Part shown: one piece after another, positions 24,236-35,134 of the stretch
Position numbering within the stretch: the stretch's first letter is position 1
Layout of the letters: every line of letters begins with the position of its first letter
Assembly (NCBI GenBank): GCA_026005075.1
Contig: BPKJ01000002.1
Coordinates: 310,001 to 374,000 of the forward strand
From: Lysobacteraceae bacterium
Lineage (GTDB): Bacteria > Pseudomonadota > Gammaproteobacteria > Xanthomonadales > Xanthomonadaceae
DNA length: 64,000 bases
Direction of reading: 5' to 3'
Notes under the pieces: model-generated
Databases searched by the model: none
What the model was told of the DNA's origin: nothing
Seen by the model: only the letters and a program-made list of their open reading frames with translations
Translations under genes and position numbers: made by a program

Positions 24236-25250
24236 CGGTCGGGTCCTTGTCCTTGTTCAGCAGCGCACGGGCGAGCTGGTCGAGTTGGCGAAACCGCGCA
24301 GCGCTGCGGCGCCAGGCGCGGACCGGCTGGATCGGGGTACCGGAGGCGTACTCGCCGGGGCCGTCGAGAGAGCGGCTGACCATGCTCATGGCCTGGATCC
24401 GGACCCGGTCCCCGATCACGAGGTGGCCGGCGATGCCGACCCCACCGGCGATGAGACAGTATCGGCCGATTTGCGTGGAGCCGGCAATCGCCGTGCAGCC
24501 CGCGATCGCGGTGTGGGCACCGATGCGGACGTTGTGGCCGATCTGGATCAGGTTGTCGAGGCGCACGTCCTCCTCGAGTTCGGTGTCGTCGAGGGCGCCG
24601 CGGTCGATGCAGGTGTTGGCGCCGATCTCGCAATCGGCGCCCACGACCACGCCGCCGAGCTGCGGGACCTTGATCCAGTGCCCCTCGTCGAAGGCAAGGC
24701 CGAAACCGTCGGCACCCAGCACCGCCCCGGGGTGGACCAGCACGCGCGGGCCGAGACGCACCCGGGCGACGAGGGTGACGCGGGCGACCAGCTCGCAGTC
24801 GGGCCCGACCACGCAGTCCGGTCCGACCACGCAGCCCGGCCCGATCCGCGCGCCCGCCGCCACCCGCGCACGCGGGCCGATGCTGGCCAGCGGGCCGATC
24901 TCCGCCCCGGGGTCGATGCGGGCCTCGGGGTCGACGTGCGCCGTGGGGTGGATGCCGGGGCAGGGCGCCGGCCGCGCCTCGAACAGCGCCGCGATGCGGG
25001 CGAAGTCGGCATAGGGATTGCGGCTGATCAGCGCGTTGCCGGCATGGCCCTCGGCATCCTCTGCCGACATCACCACCGCACCGGCGCGGCTGGCCGCCAG
25101 TTGCTTGCGGTAGGCCGGGTTGGCGAGAAACGCGAGTTGCCGCGGGCCGGCGCGGGCGAGGGTGGCCACGCCTTCGATGCGCCACTCCGGGTCGCCGCGC
25201 AGGCTCAGCTGGAAGCGGGTGGCGAGCTCGCCAAGGCTGGGCGTGATCAA
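24228..25250 (-). CDS. lpxD: UDP-3-O-(3-hydroxyacyl)glucosamine N-acyltransferase
   Basis: LpxD adds the second acyl chain in the lipid A pathway. The 340-residue protein has an N-terminal uridine-binding domain (about 1-100), then hexapeptide repeats forming a beta-helix (HPTAHVDPEARIDPGAEIGP onward), and the catalytic His motif LIQIGHNVRIGAHT. The start is a TTG whose last two bases and the following A form the TGA of skp (TTGA overlap); no ATG or GTG fits this position. The C-terminus overlaps fabZ. Confidence 0.95.
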   Translation of the reverse strand: MITPSLGELATRFQLSLRGDPEWRIEGVATLARAGPRQLAFLANPAYRKQLAASRAGAVVMSAEDAEGHAGNALISRNPYADFARIAALFEARPAPCPGIHPTAHVDPEARIDPGAEIGPLASIGPRARVAAGARIGPGCVVGPDCVVGPDCELVARVTLVARVRLGPRVLVHPGAVLGADGFGLAFDEGHWIKVPQLGGVVVGADCEIGANTCIDRGALDDTELEEDVRLDNLIQIGHNVRIGAHTAIAGCTAIAGSTQIGRYCLIAGGVGIAGHLVIGDRVRIQAMSMVSRSLDGPGEYASGTPIQPVRAWRRSAARFRQLDQLARALLNKDKDPTDD

Positions 25251-25795
25251 GGCCGGGCCTCCGCTGCGTCACGACGCAGCAGGTCGAGCACGCGGTCGGT
25301 GATGTCGATGCGGGCGCTGGCGTACAGCACCGGCGTTGGCAGCACGAGGTCGATGCCGTTGTCGCGGGCGTAGCGCGAGACGGCTTCACCAAGCTGCCCC
25401 CAGACCCGGTCCCGCTCCTCCCGGTTGCGCGCGGCGAGCTCCTCGCGCAGCCTTTCCTCCGCGCGCTCCAGCGCGCGTCGCAGGACGTCCACTTCCTCGG
25501 CCAGCCGCCGGGCGGCTTCGGCCGGCATCTGACCGCCCTGTTCACGGAGGCGGCCCTCCATCTGCCGGAGCTGCTCGCGCTGGCGCGCGAGCTCGGCATC
25601 ACGCGGCGCGAACTCCCGGGTCAGCCGCTCGCGGGCCGCCACCATCTGCGGCGCCTCGTCCAGCAGACGCTGCATGTCGACGATCGCGACACGCGGTGTC
25701 TGCGCCATGCACAGGCCGACCACGAGCAGCAGCGGGATGGCCATCAGCCCTGCGGCTGGGCGGGACCATCGCCTCGGCTGCAGCGGTTGGCTCAT
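25247..25795 (-). CDS. skp: Periplasmic OMP chaperone Skp/OmpH family
   Basis: This is a 182-residue OmpH/Skp-type periplasmic chaperone that carries unfolded outer-membrane proteins to BamA. A signal peptide of about 31 residues ends at CMAQ. The mature start PRVAIVDMQRLLDEAPQMV is typical. A long charged coiled coil (residues 55-135) is followed by the C-terminal YARDNGIDLVLPTPVLYAS segment seen in the family. It lies 31 bp downstream of bamA, the usual arrangement. Confidence 0.92.
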   Translation of the reverse strand: MSQPLQPRRWSRPAAGLMAIPLLLVVGLCMAQTPRVAIVDMQRLLDEAPQMVAARERLTREFAPRDAELARQREQLRQMEGRLREQGGQMPAEAARRLAEEVDVLRRALERAEERLREELAARNREERDRVWGQLGEAVSRYARDNGIDLVLPTPVLYASARIDITDRVLDLLRRDAAEARP

Positions 25796-25826
25796 CCCGA
25801 GTCTCCAGGGATTGGGCGGGGTGCGA

Positions 25827-28263
25827 TCAGAACTGGGTGCCGAAGGTGAACTGCAGGCGTTCGACGCGGTCGCCTTCCTTCTTCTTCAGTGGGGTGGAGA
25901 GGTTGAGGATGATCGGTCCGATCGGCGCCTGCCATTGCAGCGCGATGCCCGCCGAGGCCCTGAACTCGCCAAGGTCGAAGGCATCGACATCCGCGAACAC
26001 GTTGCCGAAGTCGACGAAGGTCGAGACCCGCGTGGTGTCCGAGTCGAGCAGGGTGGGGAAGATCAGCTCGACCGTGCCGGTGGTCTTGAAGGCGCCGCCG
26101 AGGGGCTGGCGGAACTGGCTGTCCGGGAACTGGAAGGTCGGGCCCAGTGTGTTGTCCTCGAAGCCTCGGATCGAACGCACGCCGCCGGCATAGAAGTTCT
26201 CGAAGAACGGCAGGCCGTCGGCGGTGAGCGTGCGCAGCAGGGGGTCGCCGTTGTCGTCGAGCACCGGGATGCGCGGTCCGTTCTCGTCGAAGGGGTTCGG
26301 TTCGGTGACCGGGAAGCTGCGCGTGACCGGGTCGCCGTAGCTGTCGCCATAGCCGAGCTCGGCCGAGGTGAGCAGGACCAGGCTGCGCGAGATCGGCCAG
26401 TACTTGGCGAACTGGTAATAGAGCTTGTAGTACTCGACCGTCGAGCCGGGCAGGGTGATTTCCGCCGCCACCCGCTGGAAGGTGCCGCGCGTGGGGTTGA
26501 AGTAGGCGTTGCGCGAGTCCCGCGCCCAGGAGATCTCGGTCCTCCACGCGTTGAAGGTGCGCCGGCCCAGGGCATCGATGTAGTCGACGAACGGGTCCGG
26601 AGTGATGCCGCGCTGGACGTTGAGCTGGTTGCGGTCGATGCCGAAGATCACGCCGACGGTGTCGGTCTCGGTGATCGGCACGCCGAAGACGGCCTGCAGG
26701 GCGCCGTTGTCGGTGGTGAAGTTGGCGATGTTGGCCTGACTCTGGTCCAGCTCGCGGTAGACCACGTTGTAGCCCAGCGAGACACCATCGTCGGTGAAAT
26801 ACGGGTCGAGATAGCTGAGGTCGAGACGGCGGACGAAGCGGTTGTTCTGGACCGTGAAGCCGACGCGGTCGCCGCTGCCGAAGAAGTTGTTCTGCTGCAC
26901 CGAGATCGAGGTGATCAGCCCGGAAACCTGCGAGTAGCCGAGGCCGAAGACGAAGCTGCCCGAGCTGCGCTCCTTGAGGCTGATCACCACATCGACCTGG
27001 TCCTCGGTGCCGGCGACCTTCGGTGTCTCGATGTTGATGTCCTCGAAGAAGCCCAGTCGCTGCAGACGGATCTTGCTGCGGTCGATCGCGGCCTGGGAAT
27101 ACCACATGCCCTCGAACTGCCGCAGCTCGCGGCGGATGACTTCGTCGGAGGTCCGGGTGTTGCCCTTGAACACGATCCGCCGCACGTGCACGCGCTTGCC
27201 GGGGCGGACGTAGAAGTTCACCTTCACCGTGCGCTTCTCGCGGTCGATCTCCGGGATCGGCTCGACGTCGGCGAAGGCATAGCCGATGTTGGCCGAGGAC
27301 CGAGATGATCGAGTCGCGGGTCAGTTCCAGCAGGCGCCGCGAGAAGGTGTCGCCCTCCTTGATCAGGACCAGCCGCTGCAGCTCCTCGGCCGGGATGATG
27401 GTGTCACCGCTGATCCGCGTGCCGGAGATGGTGTAGACCTCGCCCTCGCGGATGTTCGCGGTGAGGTACATCTCGCGGCGGTCCGGGCTGATCGAGACCT
27501 GCGTGCTCTCGATGTTGAAATCGACGTAGCCGCGGTCGAGGTAGAAGGCGTTGAGTTTCTCGAGATCGCCGGAGAGCTTCTCCCGCGAGTACTGGTCGTC
27601 ACGCCGATACCACGACAGCCAGTTGGTGGTGCCCGACTCCCAGCCTTCGGTGATCTCCTCGTCGCTGAAGGTCTCGTTGCCGACGATGTTGATGTGGCGG
27701 ATCTTGGCCGCCCGCCCCTCCTTGATGTCGATGGTCAGATCGACCCGGTTGCGGTCGAGCTGGGACACCGAGGGGGTGATGGAGACGTTGTACTTGCCGC
27801 GGTTGTTGTACTGCCGCACCAGCTCCTGGGTCACGCGCTGCAGCTGCAGGCGGTCGAAGGTCTCGCCCTCGGCGAGGCCGATCTCCTTCAGGCCCTTGAG
27901 CAGTTCCTCGGACTTGATGTCCTTGTTGCCGACCAGGGTGATCTTGTTGATCGCCGGACGCTCGGTGACCTTGATCACCAGGATGCCGCCCTCGCGGTCG
28001 ATCTCCACGTCATTGAAGAATCCGGTCCGGAACAGGGCGCGGATCGCTTCGGCCACGCGCGTGCGGTCGACCCGGTCGCCGCGCTCGATCGGCAGGTAGG
28101 TGAACACCGTGCCGGTCGAGATCCGCTGCAGGCCGTCGACCCGGATGTCGGTCACCGTGAAGGGTTCGAAGCCGCTGACGGGGGCTGGCGGCAGGGCCTG
28201 GGCCACAGTGGGGGCGGGCGCGCAGGCAAGTGCCATCAGGATGGCAGCGGCGAGTCGTTTCAT
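25827..28263 (-). CDS. bamA: Outer membrane assembly factor BamA (one frameshift as assembled)
   Basis: BamA folds and inserts beta-barrel proteins in the outer membrane. The ATG at 28263 begins a signal peptide (MKRLAAAILMALACAP), then POTRA domains (GFEPFTVTDIRVDGLQRIS at the first). The frame breaks near 27291-27294. In the first frame the text becomes nonsense after DSIISVLG; in the next it resumes NIGYAFADVEPIPEID. The second part finishes the POTRAs and gives the 16-stranded barrel with GGVRSIRGFEDNTLGP (the conserved VRGF-type motif) and ends in Phe. Removing one base gives about 811 aa, normal for the family. BamA is essential in Gram-negatives, so the break is almost certainly an error. 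Confidence 0.95.
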
Positions 28264-28300
28264 TGTCAATTCCGAAGAGAGAACGGGTCGTGGGCGGGCG

Positions 28301-29652
28301 CTAGCCCACGAGGCGCAGGATATCGTTGTAGAAGGCGAGGCCCATCAGTCCGGCCAGGAACAGCAGGCCCACGTACTGCCCCGCCTCGAGCATGCGCTCG
28401 CTGACCGGGCTGCCTTTGATCATTTCGATAAGGTAATACAGCAGATGACCCCCGTCCAAGATCGGGATGGGGAGCAGGTTCATGATGCAAAGGCTGAGCG
28501 AGAGCACGGCGAGGAAGAAGCAGAACCAGGCCAGCCCCATCTGGGCATGGGCATTGGCGTACTGGGCGATCGAGATCGGGCCGGAGAGGTTCTGCAGCGA
28601 GGCCGTGCCGGTGACCATGCGCGCCAGCATGCCGAGGGTGCTGCGGGTCAGGCGCCAGGTTTCCCGCAGCGCCGCGCCGACCGCGTCGATGGGGCCGTAG
28701 CGGAGCAGGCGTCGTGGGCGGCCTGCTGGCGAACGGCCTGGATGCCGAGCATCCAGCGGCCACCTCCCGCGGGGTCGGCCTGCCAGGCCGGACGTACCTC
28801 GAGGTCGAGGCTCCGCCCCTCGCGCTCGACGCGGATCTCGACCGCGCCATGGCCTTCGGGAAGGCTGCCGAGCCGCCGCGGGATGTCGTCGAAGAAGCGC
28901 ACCGCCTCGCCGTCGATCGCGAGGATGCGGTCACCCGGGCGCAGTCCGGCCCGCTCGGCGGGGCTGGCTTCCGCCACCGCACCCACCACGGCGGGCAGCA
29001 GGAACTGGCGTGGGACCAGACCGATCCGGCGCAGCGCTTCGCTCTCCTCGAGGTCGGGGTCGAGCCGGTCCAGCGGCAGGTCGAGCCAGCGGCGCTCGCC
29101 GCCGCGCTCGATCTCGAGGCGCACGCTGCGCCGGTCCATGACCGCAGTGGTGAGGATCATGCCGGCGTGGGTCCAGGTCGGCACCGGCTCGCCATCGATG
29201 TTCAGGATCCGGTCGTCGGTCTCGAGCCCCGCCTCGGCCGCGATCGCGGTCGCCCGGCCGACGATCGGCGCGTAGTCGCCCTTGCCGACCAGGAACATCA
29301 CCCACAGCAGCAGGACGGCCAGCAGCAGGTTGAACAACGGCCCCGCGGCGACGATCGCGATGCGCTGGCCGACCGGCCGGGTGTTGAAGGCCTGTTCCCG
29401 CTCGGCCGCCGCGACCGGCCCCTCGCGCTCGTCGAGCATCTTGACGTAGCCGCCCAGCGGAAGCGCCGCGATCACCCATTCGGTGCCGTCGCGGCCACGA
29501 CGGCGCCACAGCGGCGCGCCGAATCCGACCGAGAAGCGCAGCACCTTCACCCCGCAGCGGCGGGCGACCCAGTAGTGGCCGAACTCGTGGAAGGTGACCA
29601 GCAGCCCGAGGCTGACGATCAACCACCAGACCGAGCCGAAGAAATCCGTCAT
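28301..29652 (-). CDS. rseP: Site-2 zinc metalloprotease RseP (one frameshift as assembled)
   Basis: RseP cuts anti-sigma factors and remnant signal peptides within the inner membrane. The first part has the zinc motif HEFGH in LLVTFHEFGHYWVARRCG and two PDZ domains (about 110-310; ERAGLRPGDRILAIDGEAV). Near 28706-28710 the frame breaks; the C-terminal part continues in another frame with LLRYGPIDAVGAALRETW and the metal-ligand motif LLPIPILDGGHLLYYL. Adding one base (a CC run restored to CCC on the coding strand) gives 450 aa, the family length. It sits between dxr and bamA as usual, and its likely function links to the DegS-like protease at 50.9 kb. Confidence 0.95.
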
Positions 29653-29676
29653 GTCCCTGTCCTCGTCCTTGCCGGC

Positions 29677-30852
29677 TCAGCGCTGCCGGGCGATCCAGTC
29701 GCTGGCGACCCTGCGCGCCCGGGCGTCGAGCGCCAGCCGCGCCTCGAGGTCGGCGCCGGGGTCCGGGGCGACGGCGTCGAGGGTGGCGGCGATGCAGTCG
29801 GCCATGGCAAGGAAGCCCAGTTCGCGCTGAAGGAAGGCTGAAACCGCGACCTCGTTGGCGGCGTTGAGCACGGTCGTGGCCCCGATGCCGGCCCGCAGCG
29901 CGCCAAAGGCGAGGTCGAGCGCGGGGAAGGCCGTGCGGTCGGGGGGTTCGAAATCGAGCCGGCCGGCGCGCAGGAGGTCGAGCGCGCCGACCCCGGCCTC
30001 GATCCGCTCCGGCCAGGCCAGGCCGTAGGCGAGCGCGGTACGCATGTCCGGCAGGCCGAGCTGGGCCAGGGTCGAGCCGTCCACGTAGTCCACCAGCGAG
30101 TGCACCAGGCTTTGCGGGTGGACCACGACGTCGATGCGCTCGGCCGGCAGGCCGAACAGCCAGTGCGCCTCGATCACTTCCAGCCCCTTGTTCATCAGGG
30201 TGGCCGAGTCGACCGAGATCTTGCGCCCCATCGACCAGTTGGGGTGGGCGCAGGCCTGCTCGGGGCTGACCGCGGCGAGTTCGTCCCGGCTGCGGCCGCG
30301 GAACGGCCCGCCGCTGGCGGTCAGCACGATGCGCCGTACCGCCGGGTGCTGCCCGGCCCGGGACGCCGGCTGCGGCAGGCACTGGAACAGTGCGTTGTGC
30401 TCCGAATCCACGGGCAGCAGTTCGGCGCCATGGGCGGCCACGGCCGCGGTCAGCAGGTCGCCGGCGACGACCACGGCCTCCTTGTTGGCGAGCAGGATCC
30501 GGCGGCCGGCGCGGGCCGCGGCCAGCACCGAGGGGACGCCGGCCGCGCCCACGATGGCCGCGACCACGGTCTCGGCCTCCTCGGCGGCAACCTCGGCCAG
30601 CGCCTCGGGCCCGGCGTGGGCGTGGGTGGCGAGGCCTGCCTCCTGAAGCCCGTCGCGCAGGCGCCGGAATCCCGCCGGATCGGCGATCACCGCGTGCTCC
30701 GGCCGGTGCTTGCGGCACAGCTCGAGCAGCGCCTCGACCTGCCTGCCGGCGGCCAGCACGCCGGCACGGTAGCGATCGGGATGGCGCTCGATCACGTCGA
30801 GGGCGCTGCCCCCGATCGATCCTGTGGCGCCGAGGATGGCGATGCGTTTCAC
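29677..30852 (-). CDS. dxr: 1-deoxy-D-xylulose-5-phosphate reductoisomerase
   Basis: Dxr converts DXP to MEP with NADPH, the committed step of the MEP isoprenoid pathway. The 391-residue protein has the NADPH motif [16 protein letters not shown], the substrate and metal motifs [32 protein letters not shown] and [20 protein letters not shown]. The GTG at 30852 overlaps the cdsA stop (GTGA); a GTG four codons upstream is possible but less well placed. The product feeds the neighbouring uppS. Confidence 0.96.
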   Translation of the reverse strand: MKRIAILGATGSIGGSALDVIERHPDRYRAGVLAAGRQVEALLELCRKHRPEHAVIADPAGFRRLRDGLQEAGLATHAHAGPEALAEVAAEEAETVVAAIVGAAGVPSVLAAARAGRRILLANKEAVVVAGDLLTAAVAAHGAELLPVDSEHNALFQCLPQPASRAGQHPAVRRIVLTASGGPFRGRSRDELAAVSPEQACAHPNWSMGRKISVDSATLMNKGLEVIEAHWLFGLPAERIDVVVHPQSLVHSLVDYVDGSTLAQLGLPDMRTALAYGLAWPERIEAGVGALDLLRAGRLDFEPPDRTAFPALDLAFGALRAGIGATTVLNAANEVAVSAFLQRELGFLAMADCIAATLDAVAPDPGADLEARLALDARARRVASDWIARQR

Positions 30853-31664
30853 AGTCCCAGCCACAGTCTTCCCAGCGCGAACACGGGCAGGGCCGAGAGC
30901 AGGCTGTCGAGCCGGTCCATCATGCCGCCATGGCCCGGGATCATCGCGCCGGAATCCTTGGCCCCGCTATGGCGCTTGATCAGGCTCTCGAACAGGTCGC
31001 CGACGACCGCGGCGAGGGCGGTGGTCAGGGCAAGGAGCCCAAGCGCAGGCAGGCGGTCGTGGGGCACGTCGAGCAGGGGCGCTGCCAGCAGGGTCAGCAC
31101 CAGCGCCCCGCCGAATCCGCCCCAGAAGCCGGCCCAGGTCTTGCCGGGGCTGATCGCAGGTGCCAGGCGGCGGCGGCCAAGCCGGCTGCCGACGAAGTAG
31201 GCCGCGCTGTCGGTGGCCCAGACCAGGGCCAGGGCGAACAGCAGCCAGCGCGGCCCCTCGCTGGGATGGCCATGGAGCAGCGCCACGGCGGCCCAGGCCG
31301 GCACGCTCATGAAAAGTCCGGCCAGCGTCTTGAGCAGGGCATTGCCGCGGTTGCGGTCGCTGGCCCAGCCGGGGCGGGCCAGCCAGGCGCTTGCCAGCAG
31401 CCACCAGAGCACGCCGGCGGCGACCACCGCCGGGAAGGCCTGCGGCCAGCCGAAGTGGGCGAGGGCAGCCATGATCGAAGCGTGCAGAAGCAGCACCAGC
31501 CCGCGCTGGTGCGGCCGGGGCAGGCCGGCAAGGCGCGACCACTCCCACATGCCGCCGAGCAGGACGCAGGCGGTCAGGCTCATGAACCAGCCGGTCGGCA
31601 GTCCGAGCACGGCGCCGATCGCGAGCGGCAGCAGGGCGAGGGCGGTGAGGACGCGCTGCCTCAC
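30849..31664 (-). CDS. cdsA: Phosphatidate cytidylyltransferase
   Basis: CdsA makes CDP-diacylglycerol for phospholipid synthesis in the inner membrane. The 271-residue protein is mostly membrane helices, with the C-terminal CDP-alcohol signature region [22 protein letters not shown]. It also has [17 protein letters not shown] and [16 protein letters not shown] start at 31664 overlaps the uppS stop by four bases (GTGA). Its own stop overlaps the dxr start. Confidence 0.96.
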   Translation of the reverse strand: MRQRVLTALALLPLAIGAVLGLPTGWFMSLTACVLLGGMWEWSRLAGLPRPHQRGLVLLLHASIMAALAHFGWPQAFPAVVAAGVLWWLLASAWLARPGWASDRNRGNALLKTLAGLFMSVPAWAAVALLHGHPSEGPRWLLFALALVWATDSAAYFVGSRLGRRRLAPAISPGKTWAGFWGGFGGALVLTLLAAPLLDVPHDRLPALGLLALTTALAAVVGDLFESLIKRHSGAKDSGAMIPGHGGMMDRLDSLLSALPVFALGRLWLGL

Positions 31665-32407
31665 GTCGGTACCTCCCTGCTTCGCTGCTCGGAGGTCATG
31701 CCGAAGCGGCGCTCCCTGCGCTGGAAGTCGGCGAGGGCCGCGTCGAGGACCGCGGCGTCCACGTCGGGCCACAGCACGGGGGTGAAGTACAGTTCGCAGT
31801 AGGCCAGCTGCCAGAGCAGGAAATTGCTGATCCGGTGCTCGCCCCCGGTGCGAATGAAGAGGTCCGGTTCGGGTTGGCCAGCAAGGCTGGTGCGGGACCC
31901 GAACAGGGCCTCGTCGATGCTCCCGGGCTCGAGGCGTCCGGCGGCCGCGTCCTCGGCGAGGCTGCGCGCGGCCTGCACGATGTCCCAGCGTCCGCCGTAG
32001 CTGACGGCGATGTTCAGCTGCAGGCGGCCGCCTTGCGCGGTGAGGCGCTCGGCAAGGGCCATGCGCTGCTGCAGGTCGGGGGTGAAGGCCTCGCGCTGGC
32101 CGATGAAGCGCAGCCGGACCGAGCGCCGCGCCAGCTCGTCGACCTCGCGGTCGAGCGCGCGCAGGAACAGCTGCATGAGCGCGCCGACTTCCTCGGGCGG
32201 GCGCCGCCAGTTCTCCGAGGAGAAGGCGAACAGGGTCAGCGCCTCGATGCCGTGGGCGAGGCACCAGTCGATGCAGCGGTTGACCGCGCGCGCCCCGGCG
32301 CGGTGACCGATCGTGCGTGGACGGCCCCGGGCCCTGGCCCAGCGGCCGTTGCCGTCCATGACGATGGCAATGTGCCGCGGCAGGGGGGCGGCGGGCTGTT
32401 CGCTCAC
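31661..32407 (-). CDS. uppS: Undecaprenyl-diphosphate synthase
   Basis: UppS is the cis-prenyltransferase making the C55 carrier for peptidoglycan and O-antigen. The 248-residue protein has the family start HIAIVMDGNGRWARARG (catalytic Asp), AFSSENWRRP and SYGGRWDIVQAA. The C-terminal PDLFIRTGGEHRISNFLLWQ is also diagnostic. It starts with GTG (32407), 9 bp after frr, and overlaps cdsA. Confidence 0.97.
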   Translation of the reverse strand: MSEQPAAPLPRHIAIVMDGNGRWARARGRPRTIGHRAGARAVNRCIDWCLAHGIEALTLFAFSSENWRRPPEEVGALMQLFLRALDREVDELARRSVRLRFIGQREAFTPDLQQRMALAERLTAQGGRLQLNIAVSYGGRWDIVQAARSLAEDAAAGRLEPGSIDEALFGSRTSLAGQPEPDLFIRTGGEHRISNFLLWQLAYCELYFTPVLWPDVDAAVLDAALADFQRRERRFGMTSEQRSREVPT

Positions 32408-32416
32408 GCCAGCGCC

Positions 32417-32974
32417 TCAGATCGCCATCAGCTCGGCTTCCTTGTCCTTCACCACGCCATCGATTTCCTTGACATAGCGGTCGGTGAGCTTCTGGATTTC
32501 CTCCTCCGCGCGCCGCTCCTCGTCCTCGGTGATCTGCTTGGACTTGAGCAGTTCCTTGACCTGGTGCATCGCGTCACGACGGATGTTGCGCACCGCCACC
32601 TTCGCGTTCTCGCCCTCGTGGGCGACGTGCTTGGAGAGCTCCTTGCGGCGCTCCTCGGTCAGCGGCGGCAGGTTGATGCGGATGGTCTGGCCGGCGGTGT
32701 TGGGGGTCAGGCCAAGGTCGGAGGCGAAGATCGCCTTCTCGACCACACCGACCATGTTCTTCTCCCACGGCGTGATGGTCAGGGTGCGGGCGTCGGCGAC
32801 GGCCACGTTGGCGACCTGCGAGAGCGGCACCTCGGAGCCGTAGTAGCTGACCTTGAGGTTCTCGACCAGGGCGGTGCTGGCCCTGCCGGTGCGCAGCTTG
32901 GTCAGGTCGTGGCGGAGCGACTCGACACTCTTCTGCATCCGCGTCTCGGCGTCCTTCTTGATGTCCTGGATCAT
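32417..32974 (-). CDS. frr: Ribosome recycling factor
   Basis: This is the 185-residue RRF, which splits the post-termination ribosome together with EF-G. The sequence is typical throughout: MIQDIKKDAETRMQKSVESL, LTKLRTGRASTALVENLKVS, RINLPPLTEERRKEL and VRNIRRDAMHQVK. It starts with ATG, has GGAGT upstream, and is 70 bp after pyrH. Confidence 0.98.
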   Translation of the reverse strand: MIQDIKKDAETRMQKSVESLRHDLTKLRTGRASTALVENLKVSYYGSEVPLSQVANVAVADARTLTITPWEKNMVGVVEKAIFASDLGLTPNTAGQTIRINLPPLTEERRKELSKHVAHEGENAKVAVRNIRRDAMHQVKELLKSKQITEDEERRAEEEIQKLTDRYVKEIDGVVKDKEAELMAI

Positions 32975-33044
32975 GGGCGACTCCTGAATGGGGTGGGGGA
33001 CCGCTTCGGGTCGGGATGATACGTGCCTTGCGGGCCGTTCCGGA

Positions 33045-33773
33045 TCAGCTCCGGCCGTGCACCAGGGTGCCGATCGGCTCGCCGCGGACGATGCGCATCA
33101 GATCGCCGTCCCGCGACATGTCGTAGATGCGCAGCGGGATGTCGTAGTCCCGGCACAGGGCGATGGCCGCGGTGTCCATGACCTTGAGGTCGCGGGTGAT
33201 GACCTCGTCGTAGGTCAGCTGCTCGAAGCGGCGGGCGTCCGGATGCTGCTTGGGATCCTTGTCGTACACGCCGTCGACCTTGGTCGCCTTGAGCATGAGG
33301 TCGGCGCCGATCTCCACCGCACGCAGGGCGGCCGCCGAGTCGGTGGTGAAGAAGGGGTTGCCGGTGCCGGCCGCGAACAGGGTGATCCGCCCCTTCTCGA
33401 GGTGACGGATGGCCCGGCGGCGGATGAAATCCTCGCAGACCTCGTTGATCTTGAGGGCGCTCATCGTGCGCGCGTAGGCGCCGATCTTCTCCAGCGCGTC
33501 CTGCATGGCGAGGGCGTTCATCACCGTGGCCAGCATGCCCATGTGGTCACCGGTGACACGGTCCATGCCGGCCGCGGCCAGGCCGGCACCGCGGAAGATG
33601 TTGCCCCCGCCGATGACCACGCCGACCTGGACGCCGGCGCGGTTGATCTCGTGGATTTCCTTCGCGAGGCGCGACAGCACCTCGGGGTCGATGCCGTACT
33701 CCTCGCGCCCCATCAAGGCCTCGCCGCTGAGCTTGAGCAGAATGCGTCGGTACTTGAGGGGGGCGGTGCTCAT
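33045..33773 (-). CDS. pyrH: UMP kinase
   Basis: PyrH phosphorylates UMP to UDP and controls pyrimidine supply. The 242-residue protein has [55 protein letters not shown] and [18 protein letters not shown]. It starts with ATG at 33773. A TAGAAT hexamer on the coding strand (33804-33809), overlapping the tilS stop codon, could be its -10. In most gammaproteobacteria rpsB-tsf precede pyrH; here tilS is in that position. Confidence 0.97.
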   Translation of the reverse strand: MSTAPLKYRRILLKLSGEALMGREEYGIDPEVLSRLAKEIHEINRAGVQVGVVIGGGNIFRGAGLAAAGMDRVTGDHMGMLATVMNALAMQDALEKIGAYARTMSALKINEVCEDFIRRRAIRHLEKGRITLFAAGTGNPFFTTDSAAALRAVEIGADLMLKATKVDGVYDKDPKQHPDARRFEQLTYDEVITRDLKVMDTAAIALCRDYDIPLRIYDMSRDGDLMRIVRGEPIGTLVHGRS

Positions 33774-33806
33774 GGCGCGATTCCGGGCAGACAAAACCGC
33801 CGCATT

Positions 33807-35111
33807 CTAGCAGGCCGGCTGCGGGCTGCCGGAGGGGGTCCGGTCGGGAAGCCAGCGCAGGCGTGCCCGCTGCTGCCGCAGCCAGGCATCGAGATCGGCC
33901 GCGTAGAGCAGGTCGCCGGCGGCCACGAGGCGGCCGTCCGGCGCCCACAGCAGCGGCAGGCGGCGCCGCTCCCAGGGGGGAATGCCCAGCGCCTGGAGGC
34001 AGTCCTTGAGGGCATGGTGGTGGCTGCGGCCCGGAAGGCGCAGCCGTTCGCCGCCCCGTCTCGGGGTGACCCGCACGGCAAAGGGAAGGCGCCCCGCACC
34101 CACGAGCTCCAGCACGCCTCCGCACCAGGCCAGCGGCTGTGCGCCGTCCCAGTCCCCGGGCGGTCCGGCCGGCTCGGGCTCCGGCTCGGCGTGGATCTCC
34201 TCGCGGTAGCGCTCAAAGCGCCAGCCGCCCCAGCACACGCAGGGTGGGTCGTGGCCGGGGAGCGCGGGCAGGCCCTCGGCAAGCCGGTCGAGCAGGCGGC
34301 CGGGCAGGCGCGGCGCGCCGATCTGCGCGAGCCAGCGTTCCAGCACCGGACGACGCAGGGCGGGGTCGATGGCGCCCAGGGCCGGCGCCAGCAGGCTGGA
34401 TGGGGCCAGCGCGCGGCATTGCGCGAGGGCGTCGCCGATCAGGTTCTCCCGCAGCCGGTCCTCGGCGGCAAGGAGCCTGGCGCTGCGCGCGATGGCGGCG
34501 GCGGCGCCCGGCCGGCGTCGCTCCAGCTGCGGCAGGACATGCTGGCGCAGGAACACGCGGTCGAAGCGCAGGTCAAGGTTCATCGGGTCGTCCAGCGTGC
34601 CAAGACCGTGCCGGCGGGCGTAGTCCAAAACGGCCGCGCGGGGCAGCGCCAGCAGCGGCCGCCACAGCGCAAGTCCGCTGGTGGAGACCGCCCAGGTCCG
34701 CATCGCGGCAAGACCTCGCCCGCCCGAGCCGCGCAGCAGCCTGAGCAGGACGGTCTCGGCCTGATCGTCGCGGTGGTGGGCCAGTGCCAGCACCGCGCCT
34801 GCGGGCAGGAAGCCTGCCAGCGCCCGGTAGCGGGCCTCGCGCGCCGCGGCCTCGAGGCCTCCGCTGCCGGCAACCTCGATCCGCAGCACCTCGCAGCGCA
34901 CGCCCCATGCCGCGGCAAGCTGCTGGCAGCGCGCGGCGAAGGCCGCGGACTGTCCGTGCAGGCCGTGGTCGACATGCACCGCGGCGAGCGCGGGCGGGCG
35001 ACGGCGGGCGAGGGCGTGGAGGAGGACGCTGGAATCCGGGCCGCCGCTGAAGGCCACCCACAGCGGGCCCTCGGGCAGCTCGGCCAGCGCGGACTCGATC
35101 GGGCAGGACAT
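33807..35111 (-). CDS. tilS: tRNA(Ile)-lysidine synthase
   Basis: TilS adds lysine to C34 of the CAU-anticodon tRNA-Ile so it reads AUA. The 434-residue protein has the PP-loop ATPase motif [26 protein letters not shown], and [20 protein letters not shown]. Substrate-binding and C-terminal domains follow ([18 protein letters not shown] near the end). I use the ATG at 35111; one at 35120 is possible. It is divergent from miaA, another tRNA modification gene, across 77 bp. It leads the pyrH-dnaE transcription unit. Confidence 0.95.
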   Translation of the reverse strand: MSCPIESALAELPEGPLWVAFSGGPDSSVLLHALARRRPPALAAVHVDHGLHGQSAAFAARCQQLAAAWGVRCEVLRIEVAGSGGLEAAAREARYRALAGFLPAGAVLALAHHRDDQAETVLLRLLRGSGGRGLAAMRTWAVSTSGLALWRPLLALPRAAVLDYARRHGLGTLDDPMNLDLRFDRVFLRQHVLPQLERRRPGAAAAIARSARLLAAEDRLRENLIGDALAQCRALAPSSLLAPALGAIDPALRRPVLERWLAQIGAPRLPGRLLDRLAEGLPALPGHDPPCVCWGGWRFERYREEIHAEPEPEPAGPPGDWDGAQPLAWCGGVLELVGAGRLPFAVRVTPRRGGERLRLPGRSHHHALKDCLQALGIPPWERRRLPLLWAPDGRLVAAGDLLYAADLDAWLRQQRARLRWLPDRTPSGSPQPAC

Positions 35112-35134
35112 GGCGCCCATCCTGCCGTCTCGCC

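Noticed and set aside
27285-27298. Programmed frameshift in bamA
   Set aside because: No slippery heptamer or following structure is evident, and none is known for bamA; an indel error is simpler.
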